Shown: positions 1 through 8,995, counted from the first letter of the stretch. The stretch: 64,000 nucleotides of DNA from DATEFF01 sp964586395 (GCA_964586395.1 CAZPGP010000002.1:1-64000); one strand, 5' to 3'. Numbers and translations are program-made. The notes: generated by a model not told the origin, from the letters alone.

Positions 1-48
1 GCTCCCCTATTATTATGACCGAGGCCACGTTTTCCAACGGAGGAAGCC

Positions 49-768
49 ATGAAGCGACAGCGCCGTCACCTGACGGCAACCGTATCCGTCAACCCAGACC
101 TGGAGCGACGCTGGCAAGAAGCCTTGCTCAGCCGCCCCTCCAACAACGACCCGACCGCCCTGGCCGCCTGGAACAGCAAGCACAGCGAGCTGCTGACGAA
201 GTACCAGGATGCCGTCGCGCGAGCACAACGAGAACAGAAGGAGGCGGCGCAGGCTCGAAGCAGGCGTCGCCGCCGACTCGTGGCCGCCGTCATTGGCGTG
301 CTGCTCGCCATCGGCGGCACCGTCTACTGGGTGAACCAGCCCAGCGAGGACGATATCCGGATGGCGCAGAGGGATCGGGAAGCCGCCACCTGCGATGCCC
401 ACTACCAGCAGGTCCACAACCTGAAGCTGGTCAGCAACCAGATCGACCTGCTGCAAGACGGCGAAGGCGGATGGCTCGAACTCCGCCCGTACGGCGAGCC
501 GGCTCCGGTGGGTGGCGTGACGCTCTCGCCGGCAGAACTGCTGAACGGCAAGACCGGCAAAGCGCAGGTGAACCACGAGGCGTACGTCCGAGCCAGCTCC
601 AGATACATAGGCCCGTGGGCCCTGGTGGAGCGTCAGGAAGGACGCCTCACCGTCACGCTGTTCTCCTCGCTGTCCGGGTTCGGCGAGCTACCGCACAACC
701 CCCTTCCAACCAGCACTGCCTCGGCAGCAACGGTGCGAGGCGAGAAGATCACCACAGAGTGCTTCTGA
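49..768 (+). CDS. C1: hypothetical single-pass membrane protein
   Basis: Unrecognised 239-residue protein. A cytoplasmic N-terminus contains a charged, probably coiled-coil stretch (about 45-75) ending in SRRRRRL. One membrane segment follows (about 77-95), then an exterior domain with a Cys-x-Ala just after the membrane (CDAH) and a GPWALVER motif near 205. The start is supported by GGAGGAAG 7 nt upstream; a TATTAT box at 8-13 is a plausible -10. Composition is more GC-rich than the native genes, and the gene is followed by a GC hairpin. Layout and the GPWA motif match the C14 protein at 46180-46776, so I infer one family. No catalytic motif is visible. Confidence 0.8.
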   Translation: MKRQRRHLTATVSVNPDLERRWQEALLSRPSNNDPTALAAWNSKHSELLTKYQDAVARAQREQKEAAQARSRRRRRLVAAVIGVLLAIGGTVYWVNQPSEDDIRMAQRDREAATCDAHYQQVHNLKLVSNQIDLLQDGEGGWLELRPYGEPAPVGGVTLSPAELLNGKTGKAQVNHEAYVRASSRYIGPWALVERQEGRLTVTLFSSLSGFGELPHNPLPTSTASAATVRGEKITTECF

Positions 769-781
769 CCGCCCGCCCGTC

Positions 782-809
782 GGCGCCCCGGATCATTTCC
801 CGGGGCGCC
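782..809 (+). terminator. C1 GC-rich hairpin
   Basis: Perfect 10-bp stem (782-791 with 800-809), 8-nt loop, 13 nt after the C1 stop codon. No U-tract follows, as at the other insert ends in this window. Confidence 0.6.
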
Positions 810-834
810 ATCTCAGACCTAATTCTCAAAATAG

Positions 835-865
835 AAAAAGACCAGGCGTAAAACCTGGTCTTTTT
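835..865. terminator. Bidirectional intrinsic terminator
   Basis: Stem GACCAGG/CCTGGTC (840-846 with 854-860) flanked by AAAAA on the left and TTTTT on the right, so it can act on both strands. It lies 3' of the tRNA-Leu gene on the minus strand and also faces the C1 gene. Confidence 0.85.
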
Positions 866-868
866 CTA

Positions 869-957
869 TGGTGCGCGAGAGAGGACTTGAACCTCCACGC
901 CCAATAATGGGCACTAGCCCCTCAAGCTAGCGCGTCTACCAATTCCGCCACTCGCGC
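869..957 (-). tRNA. tRNA-Leu (anticodon GAG)
   Basis: On the minus strand the 7-bp acceptor stem GCGCGAG/CTCGCGC closes a cloverleaf. The anticodon stem is CTAGC/GCTAG with loop TTGAGGG (anticodon GAG), followed by a long variable arm as in type II tRNAs, a GGTTCAAGTCC T arm, discriminator A and an encoded CCA (869-871). It decodes CUY leucine codons. Confidence 0.95.
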
Positions 958-976
958 ATGAGGGTGAACTTGGTCA

Positions 977-1005
977 ATCATACCCTGTTAACAGAGAAAA
1001 TTCAA
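977..1005 (-). promoter_or_regulatory. Promoter of tRNA-Leu
   Basis: On the minus strand, TTGAAT (1000-1005), a 17-nt spacer and TATGAT (977-982), 19 nt before the mature tRNA 5' end. It lies between the solute-binding protein gene and the tRNA. Confidence 0.6.
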
Positions 1006-1008
1006 GAG

Positions 1009-2787
1009 CTAAAGTGTTGGGCGCAGACGCGTCTTGCTGGCGGACCAGAAGCGTACGTTTTCGAATCGGTCGATCGGGTCGCCCAGGTTACGCGCGTTGA
1101 AGCTGGTCACGCCACGCGTCTGGATATATGTCAGGTTCGGACGATACAGGCCGATAGCCGGTACGTCGGCTAGCCAGCGCTGGGTGAAGCTACGGTACTT
1201 TGCGATGCGCAGTGCGGCGTCGCTGCGAGAGCGAGCGCTGTCGAGCGCGTCATCAGCAGAGGCAGACTTGTATTCTGAGAGGTTAAATCCGCGGTCTGTT
1301 GCTTGAGATGAGTGCCAGTAAGCGTACACGTCAGGGTCGGCGCCGATAGCTAGCTCGTAAAGCAAGACGTCGTAGGCTCGAGGAATAATCACGTTTTGCT
1401 GGATGTCGTCTGGACGAATGAGCTGCGAGTCAAAGCTCACGCCGATCCTTGCCCACTGATTCATCAACGTCTGGGCAATCGCCGGGAAGTCACCGCTACT
1501 GAGCGTAACCAGCTGGAGCTTCAAGGGTTGGCCATCTTTGGCACGCTTGCCGTCGGCACCCAGCTTCCAGCCAGCTTCATCCAGAAGTTTCTTGGCCGCT
1601 TCGAGGTTCGTTGGTGCCTGCTGTAGGGCTGGGTCGTAGCCAACTTGGCCATTTAGGAGCGGACCGGTTACGGGTTGGACTCGGTTGTGTAGTTGCTTCA
1701 GGATGGCAGGTTGATCGGTTGCTAGCTCGAGGGCATTTCGGACTTTTACGTCCTTAAGCAGCGGGCTGTCCATCTGGAGGAAAGCGTAAACCGCGTTGTA
1801 GAGCGGCGAGTCAAAGCGTACTGCGCTCTTGTTGTCGCTGAGATCTTCGAGCTGGGCGCTGCTCTCATCGCTGATAGCTGCGACTTCCTGCACGCGGAAG
1901 GCATTCACGAGATCTTCGCGACTACCGTATGCATGGAGCTGGAAGTGACTGAGCTTGGGTGCCCCGAGGAAATAGTTCTCGTTACCGTCCATGCGCACAA
2001 TCGACTGCGATCGCTTGCTATCGCCGATGGTGCGGACATCACGGAAAACGAAGGGGCCACTGCTGACTGTTGGGTTACGAGAAAAGGCGTGACTACGCAG
2101 CTCAGATGGACGGACCTTGCTGAGCATGTGTTCCGGTAGGATACCGACGGTTAACGCATTCAGGAATGGCGTGTACGGCGCAGGCAAAGTAAACCTAACC
2201 GTGTAATCATCGATCTGCTCGACAGTGATGTTGCGCCAGCTACTGTACAGCTGCGAGTGCGTGTCAGCGTCCTTGATAACAGAGAATGTATAGGCCACGT
2301 CTCGTGCGGTTATCGGCACACCGTCTTGCCAGCGAGCTTCTTTCTTGAGGGTCATGGTGTAGACTTTGCCGCTTTCGTCGAGCGTGTAACGTTCGACGAG
2401 TTCGGGTTGTGGAGTGCTGCGCTTGTCGGTAGCAAAAAGACTCGCGAATACGAGCTTTGAGACGGTCTTCTCCGCTGGCGTGCTAGCAAAGATCGGATTG
2501 AGGTTGTCGACGGCACCAACGACGCCTTCGGTGTAGGTCGTACCTTCAGCTGGAATGTCTGCGCTATATAATGCCGAGAACTGAGTCGACTGCCAAAAGG
2601 CCGCGACAATCAATGCAGCAATAGCAAGCAGCCAGGCACCTGCCATCCGGCGGACTTCCTGGAGGTTTTTCCAGCGACGCACCAAGAATCGGTGTGCGTG
2701 ACCGAGGGTCGCGCCCTCTAAACGACGAAGTCGAGCCCGAAGTTCGGTTGGCGACTCGCCCGGAGATGGCGTGCGCAGCGCGTTCAC
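1009..2787 (-). CDS. Membrane-anchored family 5 extracellular solute-binding protein
   Basis: 592 residues with the SBP_bac_5 fold used by peptide and oligopeptide ABC importers: RWQDGVPITARDVAYTF (about 145-165) and the SSGPFVF motif are visible. The N-terminus is basic for about 47 residues and is followed by one membrane segment (about 48-67). No lipobox Cys is present, so it is probably anchored by that helix on the outer face. GTG start 3 nt after the secG stop, last gene of a 4TM-secG-SBP run. No permease or ATPase is adjacent, so the transported substrate cannot be inferred. Confidence 0.85.
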   Translation of the reverse strand: MNALRTPSPGESPTELRARLRRLEGATLGHAHRFLVRRWKNLQEVRRMAGAWLLAIAALIVAAFWQSTQFSALYSADIPAEGTTYTEGVVGAVDNLNPIFASTPAEKTVSKLVFASLFATDKRSTPQPELVERYTLDESGKVYTMTLKKEARWQDGVPITARDVAYTFSVIKDADTHSQLYSSWRNITVEQIDDYTVRFTLPAPYTPFLNALTVGILPEHMLSKVRPSELRSHAFSRNPTVSSGPFVFRDVRTIGDSKRSQSIVRMDGNENYFLGAPKLSHFQLHAYGSREDLVNAFRVQEVAAISDESSAQLEDLSDNKSAVRFDSPLYNAVYAFLQMDSPLLKDVKVRNALELATDQPAILKQLHNRVQPVTGPLLNGQVGYDPALQQAPTNLEAAKKLLDEAGWKLGADGKRAKDGQPLKLQLVTLSSGDFPAIAQTLMNQWARIGVSFDSQLIRPDDIQQNVIIPRAYDVLLYELAIGADPDVYAYWHSSQATDRGFNLSEYKSASADDALDSARSRSDAALRIAKYRSFTQRWLADVPAIGLYRPNLTYIQTRGVTSFNARNLGDPIDRFENVRFWSASKTRLRPTL

Positions 2788-2790
2788 CCG

Positions 2791-3015
2791 TTACCCGATC
2801 AGTAGTCCGACGATCAACGCGCCGACAAATATAACTGCCAGCACAATTGTTGCCTCGTACAGACTCTTATCGGTTCCGCGACGGGTCGTATACAGTTCGC
2901 CAGAGCTACCAAAGCCAGCACCGAGGCTTGCGCCGCGGGCCTGCAGCAAGATGGCCACAACCATCAATACAGCTGAAGCTATGGTGACAATACTGAGGAT
3001 CATTGGTGTATTCAT
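2791..3015 (-). CDS. secG: Preprotein translocase subunit SecG
   Basis: 74 residues, two membrane helices (about 4-22 and 52-73) separated by a short Gly-rich loop, the usual size and topology of SecG, the accessory subunit of SecYEG. Its ATG overlaps the stop of the upstream 4-TM gene by 4 nt (ATGA), and the solute-binding protein gene starts 3 nt downstream, so the three are likely co-transcribed and translationally coupled. Confidence 0.85.
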   Translation of the reverse strand: MNTPMILSIVTIASAVLMVVAILLQARGASLGAGFGSSGELYTTRRGTDKSLYEATIVLAVIFVGALIVGLLIG

Positions 3016-3398
3016 GCGGTCTTTCCTGACTGGTTTAGGTCAAGTAGGTTGGTCAATACATAGTTTATCAAGCTAATGATCATACCAGCAAGTACTGCGG
3101 CCCAGAATGAGATAGTCAAACCAGTCACCAGCAGCGATGCAATCCAGACCGTCAGGCCGTTCACGATCAGCGTAAACAGTCCGAGCGTCAGCAAAATCGC
3201 CGGCAGCGACAGAATGACCAAGATCGGCTTGAGAAGCGCGTTAACTAATGACAGTACCAAACCTGCCCAGAAAAAGAGCACGTAGCCCTGAGATTCGTCA
3301 TATTCTACACCGTGGCCATCGAGCAGGCGCACAGCAACCCACAGGCCTAGGCTGTTCAAAACCCATCGAAGCAAAAAGCTAAAAAATTGTCGTTGCAT
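3012..3398 (-). CDS. Four-TM protein, phage holin family 4-like (PF04020 type)
   Basis: 128 residues made almost entirely of four hydrophobic helices. The central segment LVNALLKPILVILSLPAILL is typical of the Mycobacterial-4TM/holin-4 superfamily, a widespread chromosomal membrane family of unknown function, not a lysis gene. First gene of the run with secG. An SD-like AAGGAAAT lies just upstream of the start. Confidence 0.8.
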   Translation of the reverse strand: MQRQFFSFLLRWVLNSLGLWVAVRLLDGHGVEYDESQGYVLFFWAGLVLSLVNALLKPILVILSLPAILLTLGLFTLIVNGLTVWIASLLVTGLTISFWAAVLAGMIISLINYVLTNLLDLNQSGKTA

Positions 3399-3455
3399 GT
3401 AATTTCCTTGTCATCAGTATACCATGGGCGGGTTTGGGGCGAGCCTGCTTCGGGT

Positions 3456-3461
3456 TACAAT
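3456..3461 (+). promoter_or_regulatory. -10 box of a leaderless M13 peptidase mRNA
   Basis: TACAAT ends 7 nt before the ATG at 3469, placing the transcription start at or next to the A of the start codon. No Shine-Dalgarno site is present. Confidence 0.55.
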
Positions 3462-3468
3462 ACTATTT

Positions 3469-5436
3469 ATGACTACAAGCAGCACAACTAATCCGTACCA
3501 AGATCGTCTGGACCAAACCGTCCGGCCGCAAGATGACTTCTTTGCCTTCGTAAACAACAAGTGGTTGGCCGACAACCCAATTCCAGACAGTGAGACGCGT
3601 TGGGGATCATTCAGCGTTCTGCACGACGAAGCCCAAGGCCACATGCGCGACATCTACGAAGAGTTGCAGGGCAAAGACCTTGCCGATGGTAGCGTCGAAC
3701 AGCAGGTGCGTGACTTCTACCGCAGCGGTATGGACTTTGACCAGCACAAGGCGAACAACCTGGCTGTCATGAATGAATACTTCGACCACATCGATCAAGT
3801 CACGGACACAACAGAACTCATAAAGGTCCTGGGCGAAATTCACCGCGCCGACATCGAAGCGCCGTGGCGAATGATCGTCGACGCGGACGACATGGACAGC
3901 ACCAGCCACATCCTACGCATCGCACAGCCGCGTCTGACACTGCCAGACCGCGACTACTACCTTGACGAAGCCGAGAAGATGCAGTCTATTCGCAAATCCT
4001 ACGAAGCGCACGCCCGCGCCATGTACGCACATTTCCCCGCCCTCGGTGCCAGCGAGGATGCTTTCTGGAAGACAGCCTGGGACTTCGAGCTTTCACTGGC
4101 AACCGTTAACCGCAGCCGGACTGCGCTCCGTGACGTCCAAAATAACTATCACCGAGTGGAATACGCCGAGCTGAAGGACACCTACAAGAACATCGACTGG
4201 GACCTATACGCCAAGGCCATCAACTGGGACACCTCTAGTCGAATCAGCGTTGACCAGCCGGAAGTTCTGCAACACATCAACGAGATGATTGCCCAGAAAA
4301 CACTAGACGAGTGGAAGACCTACCTCAAATGGACGTTCCTCGTTCAACACGGTGGACGCCTTAGTGAGGAGTTGTCGGATCTACGTTTTGAGTTCTTTGG
4401 CAAAATCCTTGGCGGCGCTACACAGATCATGCCGCTCTGGAAGCGCGTGGCTGCCAACCTTGATAGCGCAATGGGCGAGGCCTCGGGCAAACTCTACGCC
4501 GAACGCCACTTCCCCGAATCGTCCAAGAAGCAAGTGCTCGACATCGTCGAAGATATCCGCGCCGCCTATAAAGAGCGCATCGAGGCGCTGGACTGGATGA
4601 CCGACCCAACCAAGGAAGTTGCACTGCGCAAGCTAGCAAACATCAAAGTACTCATCGGCTATCCAGACAAATGGCGCGACTACAGCAAGCTGACCATCAC
4701 GCCCAACGCCTACCTTCGTAACGTCCTAGCCGCGGACGCACTCTCGACAGACTACTGGCTTGGCAAGCTTACGCAGCCAACCTCGCGCGATGACTGGTTT
4801 ATGTATCCGCAGACCGTTAACGCCTATCACGATCCGAACCGCTTGGTTATCTGCTTCCCTGGCGCAATCTTGCAGTCACCGTTCTTCAGCCCTGACGCAC
4901 CTTACGCCGCAAATGCCGGCGCTATCGGCGCAGTCATTGGCCATGAATTTACTCACGGCTTCGACGACCAGGGCTGTCAGTTTGACGAACTTGGCAACGT
5001 CCGCACCTGGCAGACCGACGACGAGCGCAAAGCGTTTGCCGAACGCGCACAGAAGATCATCGACCAAGCTGACAATTTTGAAGTCCTGCCAGGCGTCCAC
5101 CTGAAAGGCCAGCTAGTCATTGGCGAAAGCATCGCTGACCTTGGCGGCCTGGAGCTAGGTCACCACGCCTTCCTGGCAAAAACGAAAGATCCAGCCGAAA
5201 AGATCGACGGCGAACTCACCGCAGAAGAAGTCTTCTTTATCAGTTTTGCCAGCACCGAATGCGGCAATTCTCGCGACGAGCGCAAGCGCCAACTCGCGCT
5301 CAGCGACCCACACCCAACCGAACGTTTCCGCGTCAATGCCGTGGTCAGTAATAGCGATAGTTTCTACGAGACATTCAACGTCAACGAAAACGACGGCCTA
5401 TACCTGCCACCCGCCGCTCGCGCTAAGATTTGGTAG
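3469..5436 (+). CDS. pepO: M13 family metallopeptidase (neprilysin/PepO type)
   Basis: Zinc endopeptidase for short peptides. HEFTH, the HExxH zinc site, lies at about 492-496. The third ligand motif GESIAD begins at about 552 (Glu553, Asp557). An M13 N-terminal domain with RPQDDFFAFVNNKW precedes it. 655 residues, the usual family length. No signal peptide or membrane helix is visible, so it resembles cytoplasmic PepO rather than anchored neprilysin. I prefer ATG 3469 over the in-frame ATG 3424 because a TACAAT box lies 7 nt upstream and homology begins there. The 3' end overlaps convergent uvrC by 14 nt. Confidence 0.92.
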   Translation: MTTSSTTNPYQDRLDQTVRPQDDFFAFVNNKWLADNPIPDSETRWGSFSVLHDEAQGHMRDIYEELQGKDLADGSVEQQVRDFYRSGMDFDQHKANNLAVMNEYFDHIDQVTDTTELIKVLGEIHRADIEAPWRMIVDADDMDSTSHILRIAQPRLTLPDRDYYLDEAEKMQSIRKSYEAHARAMYAHFPALGASEDAFWKTAWDFELSLATVNRSRTALRDVQNNYHRVEYAELKDTYKNIDWDLYAKAINWDTSSRISVDQPEVLQHINEMIAQKTLDEWKTYLKWTFLVQHGGRLSEELSDLRFEFFGKILGGATQIMPLWKRVAANLDSAMGEASGKLYAERHFPESSKKQVLDIVEDIRAAYKERIEALDWMTDPTKEVALRKLANIKVLIGYPDKWRDYSKLTITPNAYLRNVLAADALSTDYWLGKLTQPTSRDDWFMYPQTVNAYHDPNRLVICFPGAILQSPFFSPDAPYAANAGAIGAVIGHEFTHGFDDQGCQFDELGNVRTWQTDDERKAFAERAQKIIDQADNFEVLPGVHLKGQLVIGESIADLGGLELGHHAFLAKTKDPAEKIDGELTAEEVFFISFASTECGNSRDERKRQLALSDPHPTERFRVNAVVSNSDSFYETFNVNENDGLYLPPAARAKIW

Positions 5437-6925
5437 GCCCTGAACCCTCGGGCTTCAGCCATTTCCAGACAATCGCGGCCTTCTTCTCGCCAAGCGTGGA
5501 CACAAGCTGTTCGCGCTTGGCGCTTTTGACTGCGCGCAAACTACCAAAGCTCTGGATAAGTTTCTTGCGGGTGACCGGACCGATTCCAGGGATTTCCTCC
5601 AGCTCGCTGGCGGTTTGCTTCTGGCGTTTCAGGACGGTGTGATAGCTGACGGCGAAACGGTGTGACTCGTCCCGGATGCGTTGCAGTAGCTTCACAATGT
5701 GGGCATCTCGAGGCAGCAAGACGACGTAGAAATCGTCGCTTTCACTGATCGATGCTTCAGGATAGGCTTCGGGGTTGAGCGTCACGCCTGAGAATTCCTT
5801 GTGAATAACAATCTCCTCCAGGCGCTTGGCCAGGCCAATTGCCGGGATGCTAACACCACGCTCTCGCAGACCTTCTAGCGCTGCGCCTAACTGACCTTTA
5901 CCACCATCGATCAGTAGCAGATCGGGCTTCGGCCAGTCCAGGTGTTTGCCACTAAATCGTCGCAGCATCGTCTCATTCATGTGCGCAAAGTCGTTGTTGC
6001 CCGGAATTTGCATCTTGAATTTGCGATACTCGGCCTTATCGGCAACGCCGTTTGTCGCCACGACCAGACTTGCGACGTTATTCGTGCCGCTCATGTGGCT
6101 GATGTCGTAGCCTTCAATCCTTCGCGGCGCACCTGGCAGCGTCAATAACTGCTGCAAGCCAGCGAGCGCCTGGTCTTTGCTAATATCCATAAATTCACGG
6201 TCACTAAAGACAATTTGCTTCTGCAACTCACGCAAATTATAGATTTGATTGCGAAGCTTGGCCGCTTGCTCAAACTCTTTGTGAGCCGCAGCAATCTTCA
6301 TTTCATTTTCGAGTTGGCGGACCAGCAAGTTACGCTCACCTTTGAGGTACATCATAAGCTTGCGCAGCGTTATCTTGTAGTCGGCACTGCTGATCTTGTG
6401 CTCTTCGACGCCAGGGCAAAGGCCCAAGTGATACTGCAAACAGACACGCGTCGGCAGCGTGACATGCGTGGAATACGGGAACGCTCGTCGCAAATAGCGC
6501 AGCGCTTTCTTGACCGCCCAACCGTTATAGTACGGGCCAAAATACTCCGCGCCATCATCCAGCGGCTGTCGCGTAAAGCTGACATATGGGTATACATCCT
6601 TCATGTTAATACGCACGTAGATTTGCGACTTGTCGTCACGCAGCAGGATGTTGTAGCGCGGTTTATAGCGCTTGATCATTTCGCTTTCCAGGAACAGTGC
6701 GTCGATCTCCGACTCGACCTCTATCCAGTCTGTATCGACAATCTCCGCGACTAACGCGTCAGTCTTGGCGTCGCGTAGGCGGGATTCCTGAAAGTACTGG
6801 CGCACGCGATTCCGCAGCACCGCCGCCTTGCCCACGTAAATAATCTCCCCACTGGCAGACTTATGAAAGTAGACGCCGGGTGAGGATGGGAGGGTTTTGA
6901 GTTTGGCCTCGAGCTTTTTGTTCAT
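5423..6925 (-). CDS. uvrC: Excinuclease ABC subunit C
   Basis: Makes both incisions around DNA lesions in nucleotide excision repair, with UvrA (20257-23070) and UvrB (not here). A GIY-YIG nuclease domain is at the N-terminus (GVYFHKSASGEIIYVGKA, about 18-35), a UVR motif near 205-240, an RNase-H-like endonuclease domain (YDISHMSGTNN) and a single C-terminal helix-hairpin-helix (EIPGIGPVTRKKL). 500 residues, shorter than the roughly 600 of E. coli, as is common in reduced genomes. The -10 TATAAT (6934-6939) is 8 nt from the ATG, so the mRNA is probably leaderless. Confidence 0.95.
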   Translation of the reverse strand: MNKKLEAKLKTLPSSPGVYFHKSASGEIIYVGKAAVLRNRVRQYFQESRLRDAKTDALVAEIVDTDWIEVESEIDALFLESEMIKRYKPRYNILLRDDKSQIYVRINMKDVYPYVSFTRQPLDDGAEYFGPYYNGWAVKKALRYLRRAFPYSTHVTLPTRVCLQYHLGLCPGVEEHKISSADYKITLRKLMMYLKGERNLLVRQLENEMKIAAAHKEFEQAAKLRNQIYNLRELQKQIVFSDREFMDISKDQALAGLQQLLTLPGAPRRIEGYDISHMSGTNNVASLVVATNGVADKAEYRKFKMQIPGNNDFAHMNETMLRRFSGKHLDWPKPDLLLIDGGKGQLGAALEGLRERGVSIPAIGLAKRLEEIVIHKEFSGVTLNPEAYPEASISESDDFYVVLLPRDAHIVKLLQRIRDESHRFAVSYHTVLKRQKQTASELEEIPGIGPVTRKKLIQSFGSLRAVKSAKREQLVSTLGEKKAAIVWKWLKPEGSGPTKS

Positions 6926-6973
6926 GATCTTCTATTATAATGCCTTGATTATCATCCTATCGACAAGCCGGGC

Positions 6974-7013
6974 CGTCGCCCCTCGGCCAGACTGGCTGGA
7001 CCGAGGGGCGACG
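6974..7013 (-). terminator. C2 GC-rich hairpin
   Basis: Perfect 13-bp stem (6974-6986 with 7001-7013) and 14-nt loop just after the C2 stop codon. It has no U-tract and lies between C2 and the uvrC promoter. Confidence 0.65.
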
Positions 7014-7024
7014 TCGGTAGAGAC

Positions 7025-7546
7025 TCAGGGCATGCAGCCCATGAATTCCCCGCGGTAAGGGAAGCTGCCCTCCGTGGGCTTGAGGCTTCCGCTGGCGATG
7101 CCGTCGCGGACCTTGTTGGAGTCCTCGACGATCGCCTTCAGGGTGGACCGCATGTGCTCCGGGTCGGGCTGGCAGCTCAGGTTGCCCTTGCCGTCAGTGC
7201 CGCGGTAGTTCACCGCGTTGACGATCAGGACGCCCTCGGTCGTGTAGGTCGAGTCGTCGGTGATGATCACCTGCTGGGGCTCCGCGGAGCGCTCCCACCA
7301 TTCGGAGATCACCTTGCGCCCCAACTGGGGGCTGTCGAGCTTCTCGTCCTTGACCTTCTTGTAGCCGCCGTCACTCAGTTCCTTGACGATGTTGGTCCGC
7401 TCAGCGGTACCACCGCCGTCGTCACCGCCGCGCGTGACCCACGCGAAGACGCCCAGAATGAGAGCACCGAGCAACACTGCCGCGACCACCGCTCGCGGCA
7501 TGAACGAACGCCGCGGCTCTTCAGCCTGCGACGGATCTGACGTCAT
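7025..7546 (-). CDS. C2: hypothetical membrane-anchored protein
   Basis: Unrecognised 173-residue protein: a short cytoplasmic tail, one membrane helix (about 19-37), a Gly/Asp linker and a soluble exterior domain with two Cys near the C-terminus (LSCQPDPE and FMGCMP) that could form a disulfide. I chose ATG 7546 because AGCGAGG lies 8 nt upstream; an in-frame GTG at 7555 has no SD. GC-rich relative to uvrC and trhO. It is bracketed by inverted repeats and followed by a 13-bp hairpin. Role unknown. Confidence 0.75.
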   Translation of the reverse strand: MTSDPSQAEEPRRSFMPRAVVAAVLLGALILGVFAWVTRGGDDGGGTAERTNIVKELSDGGYKKVKDEKLDSPQLGRKVISEWWERSAEPQQVIITDDSTYTTEGVLIVNAVNYRGTDGKGNLSCQPDPEHMRSTLKAIVEDSNKVRDGIASGSLKPTEGSFPYRGEFMGCMP

Positions 7547-7731
7547 GAGGGACACCTCGCTAACTTAATCGTGCTTGCCGATAGGATGTGCGCACGGGCA
7601 GATTTAGACGCCCGCGAACTTGCAATATTATACAATGATACCTCTATAATAACAACTCTGACGACTGCAGGGTTGGCGCTTTTCGCCAGACATGCTGTAA
7701 TTACCAAGTCCGAATCAAACCGAGGAGAGAC

Positions 7732-8022
7732 ATGCCTGGAGACATTCGATCACTCAACGATCTCGCCCCGCACGCTCGCGTGGGCGCGACGTTCAAGACG
7801 AGCAGGGATGGCGGCACCACCTGGGAGTACGTGAAGGTGACCCATGCGGCCGTCGAACGGTTCTCAGACGGCAGCCGCGGCTACCCGGCTCACGCCGAGG
7901 TGAAGCCGGGAGGCGGGCACGGCTGCGCCGAGCTGACCGATCGCGATTTCAGCAGGGGCGTGATCGTTCGGGTTGCGACGGCCCAGGAAGTCCAGGGCAA
8001 GAAGTGGTCGTACGAGCAGTAG
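7732..8022 (+). CDS. C3: small hypothetical protein
   Basis: 96 residues, no signal peptide or membrane helix, not recognised. The sequence has alternating polar and hydrophobic stretches suggesting a small beta-rich fold (TTWEYVKVTHAAVERF, GVIVRVATAQEV). GAGGAGAG upstream supports the ATG. TATAAT at 7645-7650 is the likely -10, giving a leader of about 75 nt. GC-rich like the other inserts. It converges on trhO, whose stop codon lies 79 nt downstream. Confidence 0.65.
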   Translation: MPGDIRSLNDLAPHARVGATFKTSRDGGTTWEYVKVTHAAVERFSDGSRGYPAHAEVKPGGGHGCAELTDRDFSRGVIVRVATAQEVQGKKWSYEQ

Positions 8023-8034
8023 ACGACCCTTCGT

Positions 8035-8092
8035 GTCCGCCCCATAGGCGGACCCGGTGAAAATCCGGCGTGTGTCCCCGGCGATAACGGGG
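8035..8092 (+). terminator. C3 tandem hairpins
   Basis: GTCCGCC/GGCGGAC (8035-8041 with 8047-8053), then CCCCG/CGGGG (8076-8080 with 8088-8092). The second ends 9 nt before the convergent trhO stop codon at 8102 and could serve both genes. No U-tract. Confidence 0.45.
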
Positions 8093-8101
8093 AACTAACT
8101 A

Positions 8102-8995
8102 CTAGGCGTGAATTTCAGCGCCGACGCGGACGCGACAATCTGCGCTACAAGTTGTCTGGGTGACGCGACAATCATCACAAACCAATACGAGGTTATTGCA
8201 GGAGTTATTGGCGCAGTTAATAAAGTTGCTCGTGCGATTATCGCAGTGAATACAGTGACCAATGTCGCGAGCTTTATCCGAGAATTGCGTGACGAGTCGT
8301 CCGTCGAATACGTAAAGCTTGCCTTCCCATAAGCCATCGTCGCCGTATTTCTCGCCGTATTTCACGATGCCGCCGTCGATCTGGTAGACTTCCTTAAAAC
8401 CACGCTTCTTCATCATTGCGCTAATGACTTCACATCGGATGCCGCCGGTACAGTAGGTTACGACAGGCTTATCCTTGATGTCGTTATATTTGTCGCTTTC
8501 CAGCTCGCGGATAAAGTCTTTGGATGTTTCGATGTCTGGCACCACGGCGTCCTTGAACTTGCCCACCGCCGCCTCGTGCTTGTTGCGACCATCGAAGAAT
8601 ACGACGTCACCGCGCTCCTCGACGAGCTTATGAACTTGTTCGGGGCTGAGGTGCTTGCCGCCGCCAACCACGCCGTGCTCGTCGACTTCAACTTCCTCGG
8701 GCGCGCCAAAGCCTACAAGCTCGGGCCTAACCTTGATGCTCAGTTTTGGAAAGCTATCACGCTCACCTTCGCTCCATTTAAATGTCGTGCCTTTGAACGC
8801 GGCGAACTGCTTCGTTTCTTTCACGTAGGCTTTGAGGTCTTCGATGTCGCCACCAACGGTACCATTGATGCCGTGAGTTGAGATAAGGATACGGCCCTTC
8901 AAGTTCAACTTCTCACACAAAGCACGCTGCCACAGGCGAACAGCCTCTGGGTCGGCGATGGGTGCGAATTTGTAGTATAAAAGGATTTTCTGCAT
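8102..8995 (-). CDS. trhO: tRNA uridine(34) hydroxylase, rhodanese family
   Basis: TrhO/YceA uses oxygen to make 5-hydroxyuridine at the wobble position of certain tRNAs. 297 residues: N-terminal alpha/beta domain (about 1-95), a rhodanese domain with the Cys loop CTGGIRCEV (about 180), and a C-terminal region rich in paired Cys (HCIHCDN, NCANNSCNN, CDDC) that may bind metal. AGTATA (9009-9014, TATACT on the coding strand) lies 13 nt upstream of the ATG, implying a leader of only about 6 nt. Insert C4 ends just upstream. Confidence 0.9.
   Translation of the reverse strand: MQKILLYYKFAPIADPEAVRLWQRALCEKLNLKGRILISTHGINGTVGGDIEDLKAYVKETKQFAAFKGTTFKWSEGERDSFPKLSIKVRPELVGFGAPEEVEVDEHGVVGGGKHLSPEQVHKLVEERGDVVFFDGRNKHEAAVGKFKDAVVPDIETSKDFIRELESDKYNDIKDKPVVTYCTGGIRCEVISAMMKKRGFKEVYQIDGGIVKYGEKYGDDGLWEGKLYVFDGRLVTQFSDKARDIGHCIHCDNRTSNFINCANNSCNNLVLVCDDCRVTQTTCSADCRVRVGAEIHA

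Larger units (their letters stand above)
6953..7588. repeat. Inverted repeats bracketing C2
   Basis: CATCCTATCGACAAGC at 6953-6968 and GCTTGCCGATAGGATG at 7573-7588 are inverted copies (15 of 16 bases) at the two ends of insert C2, 636 bp from outer edge to outer edge. This resembles terminal inverted repeats. Both copies also sit in promoter-proximal DNA, so a shared operator is the alternative. Confidence 0.6.
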
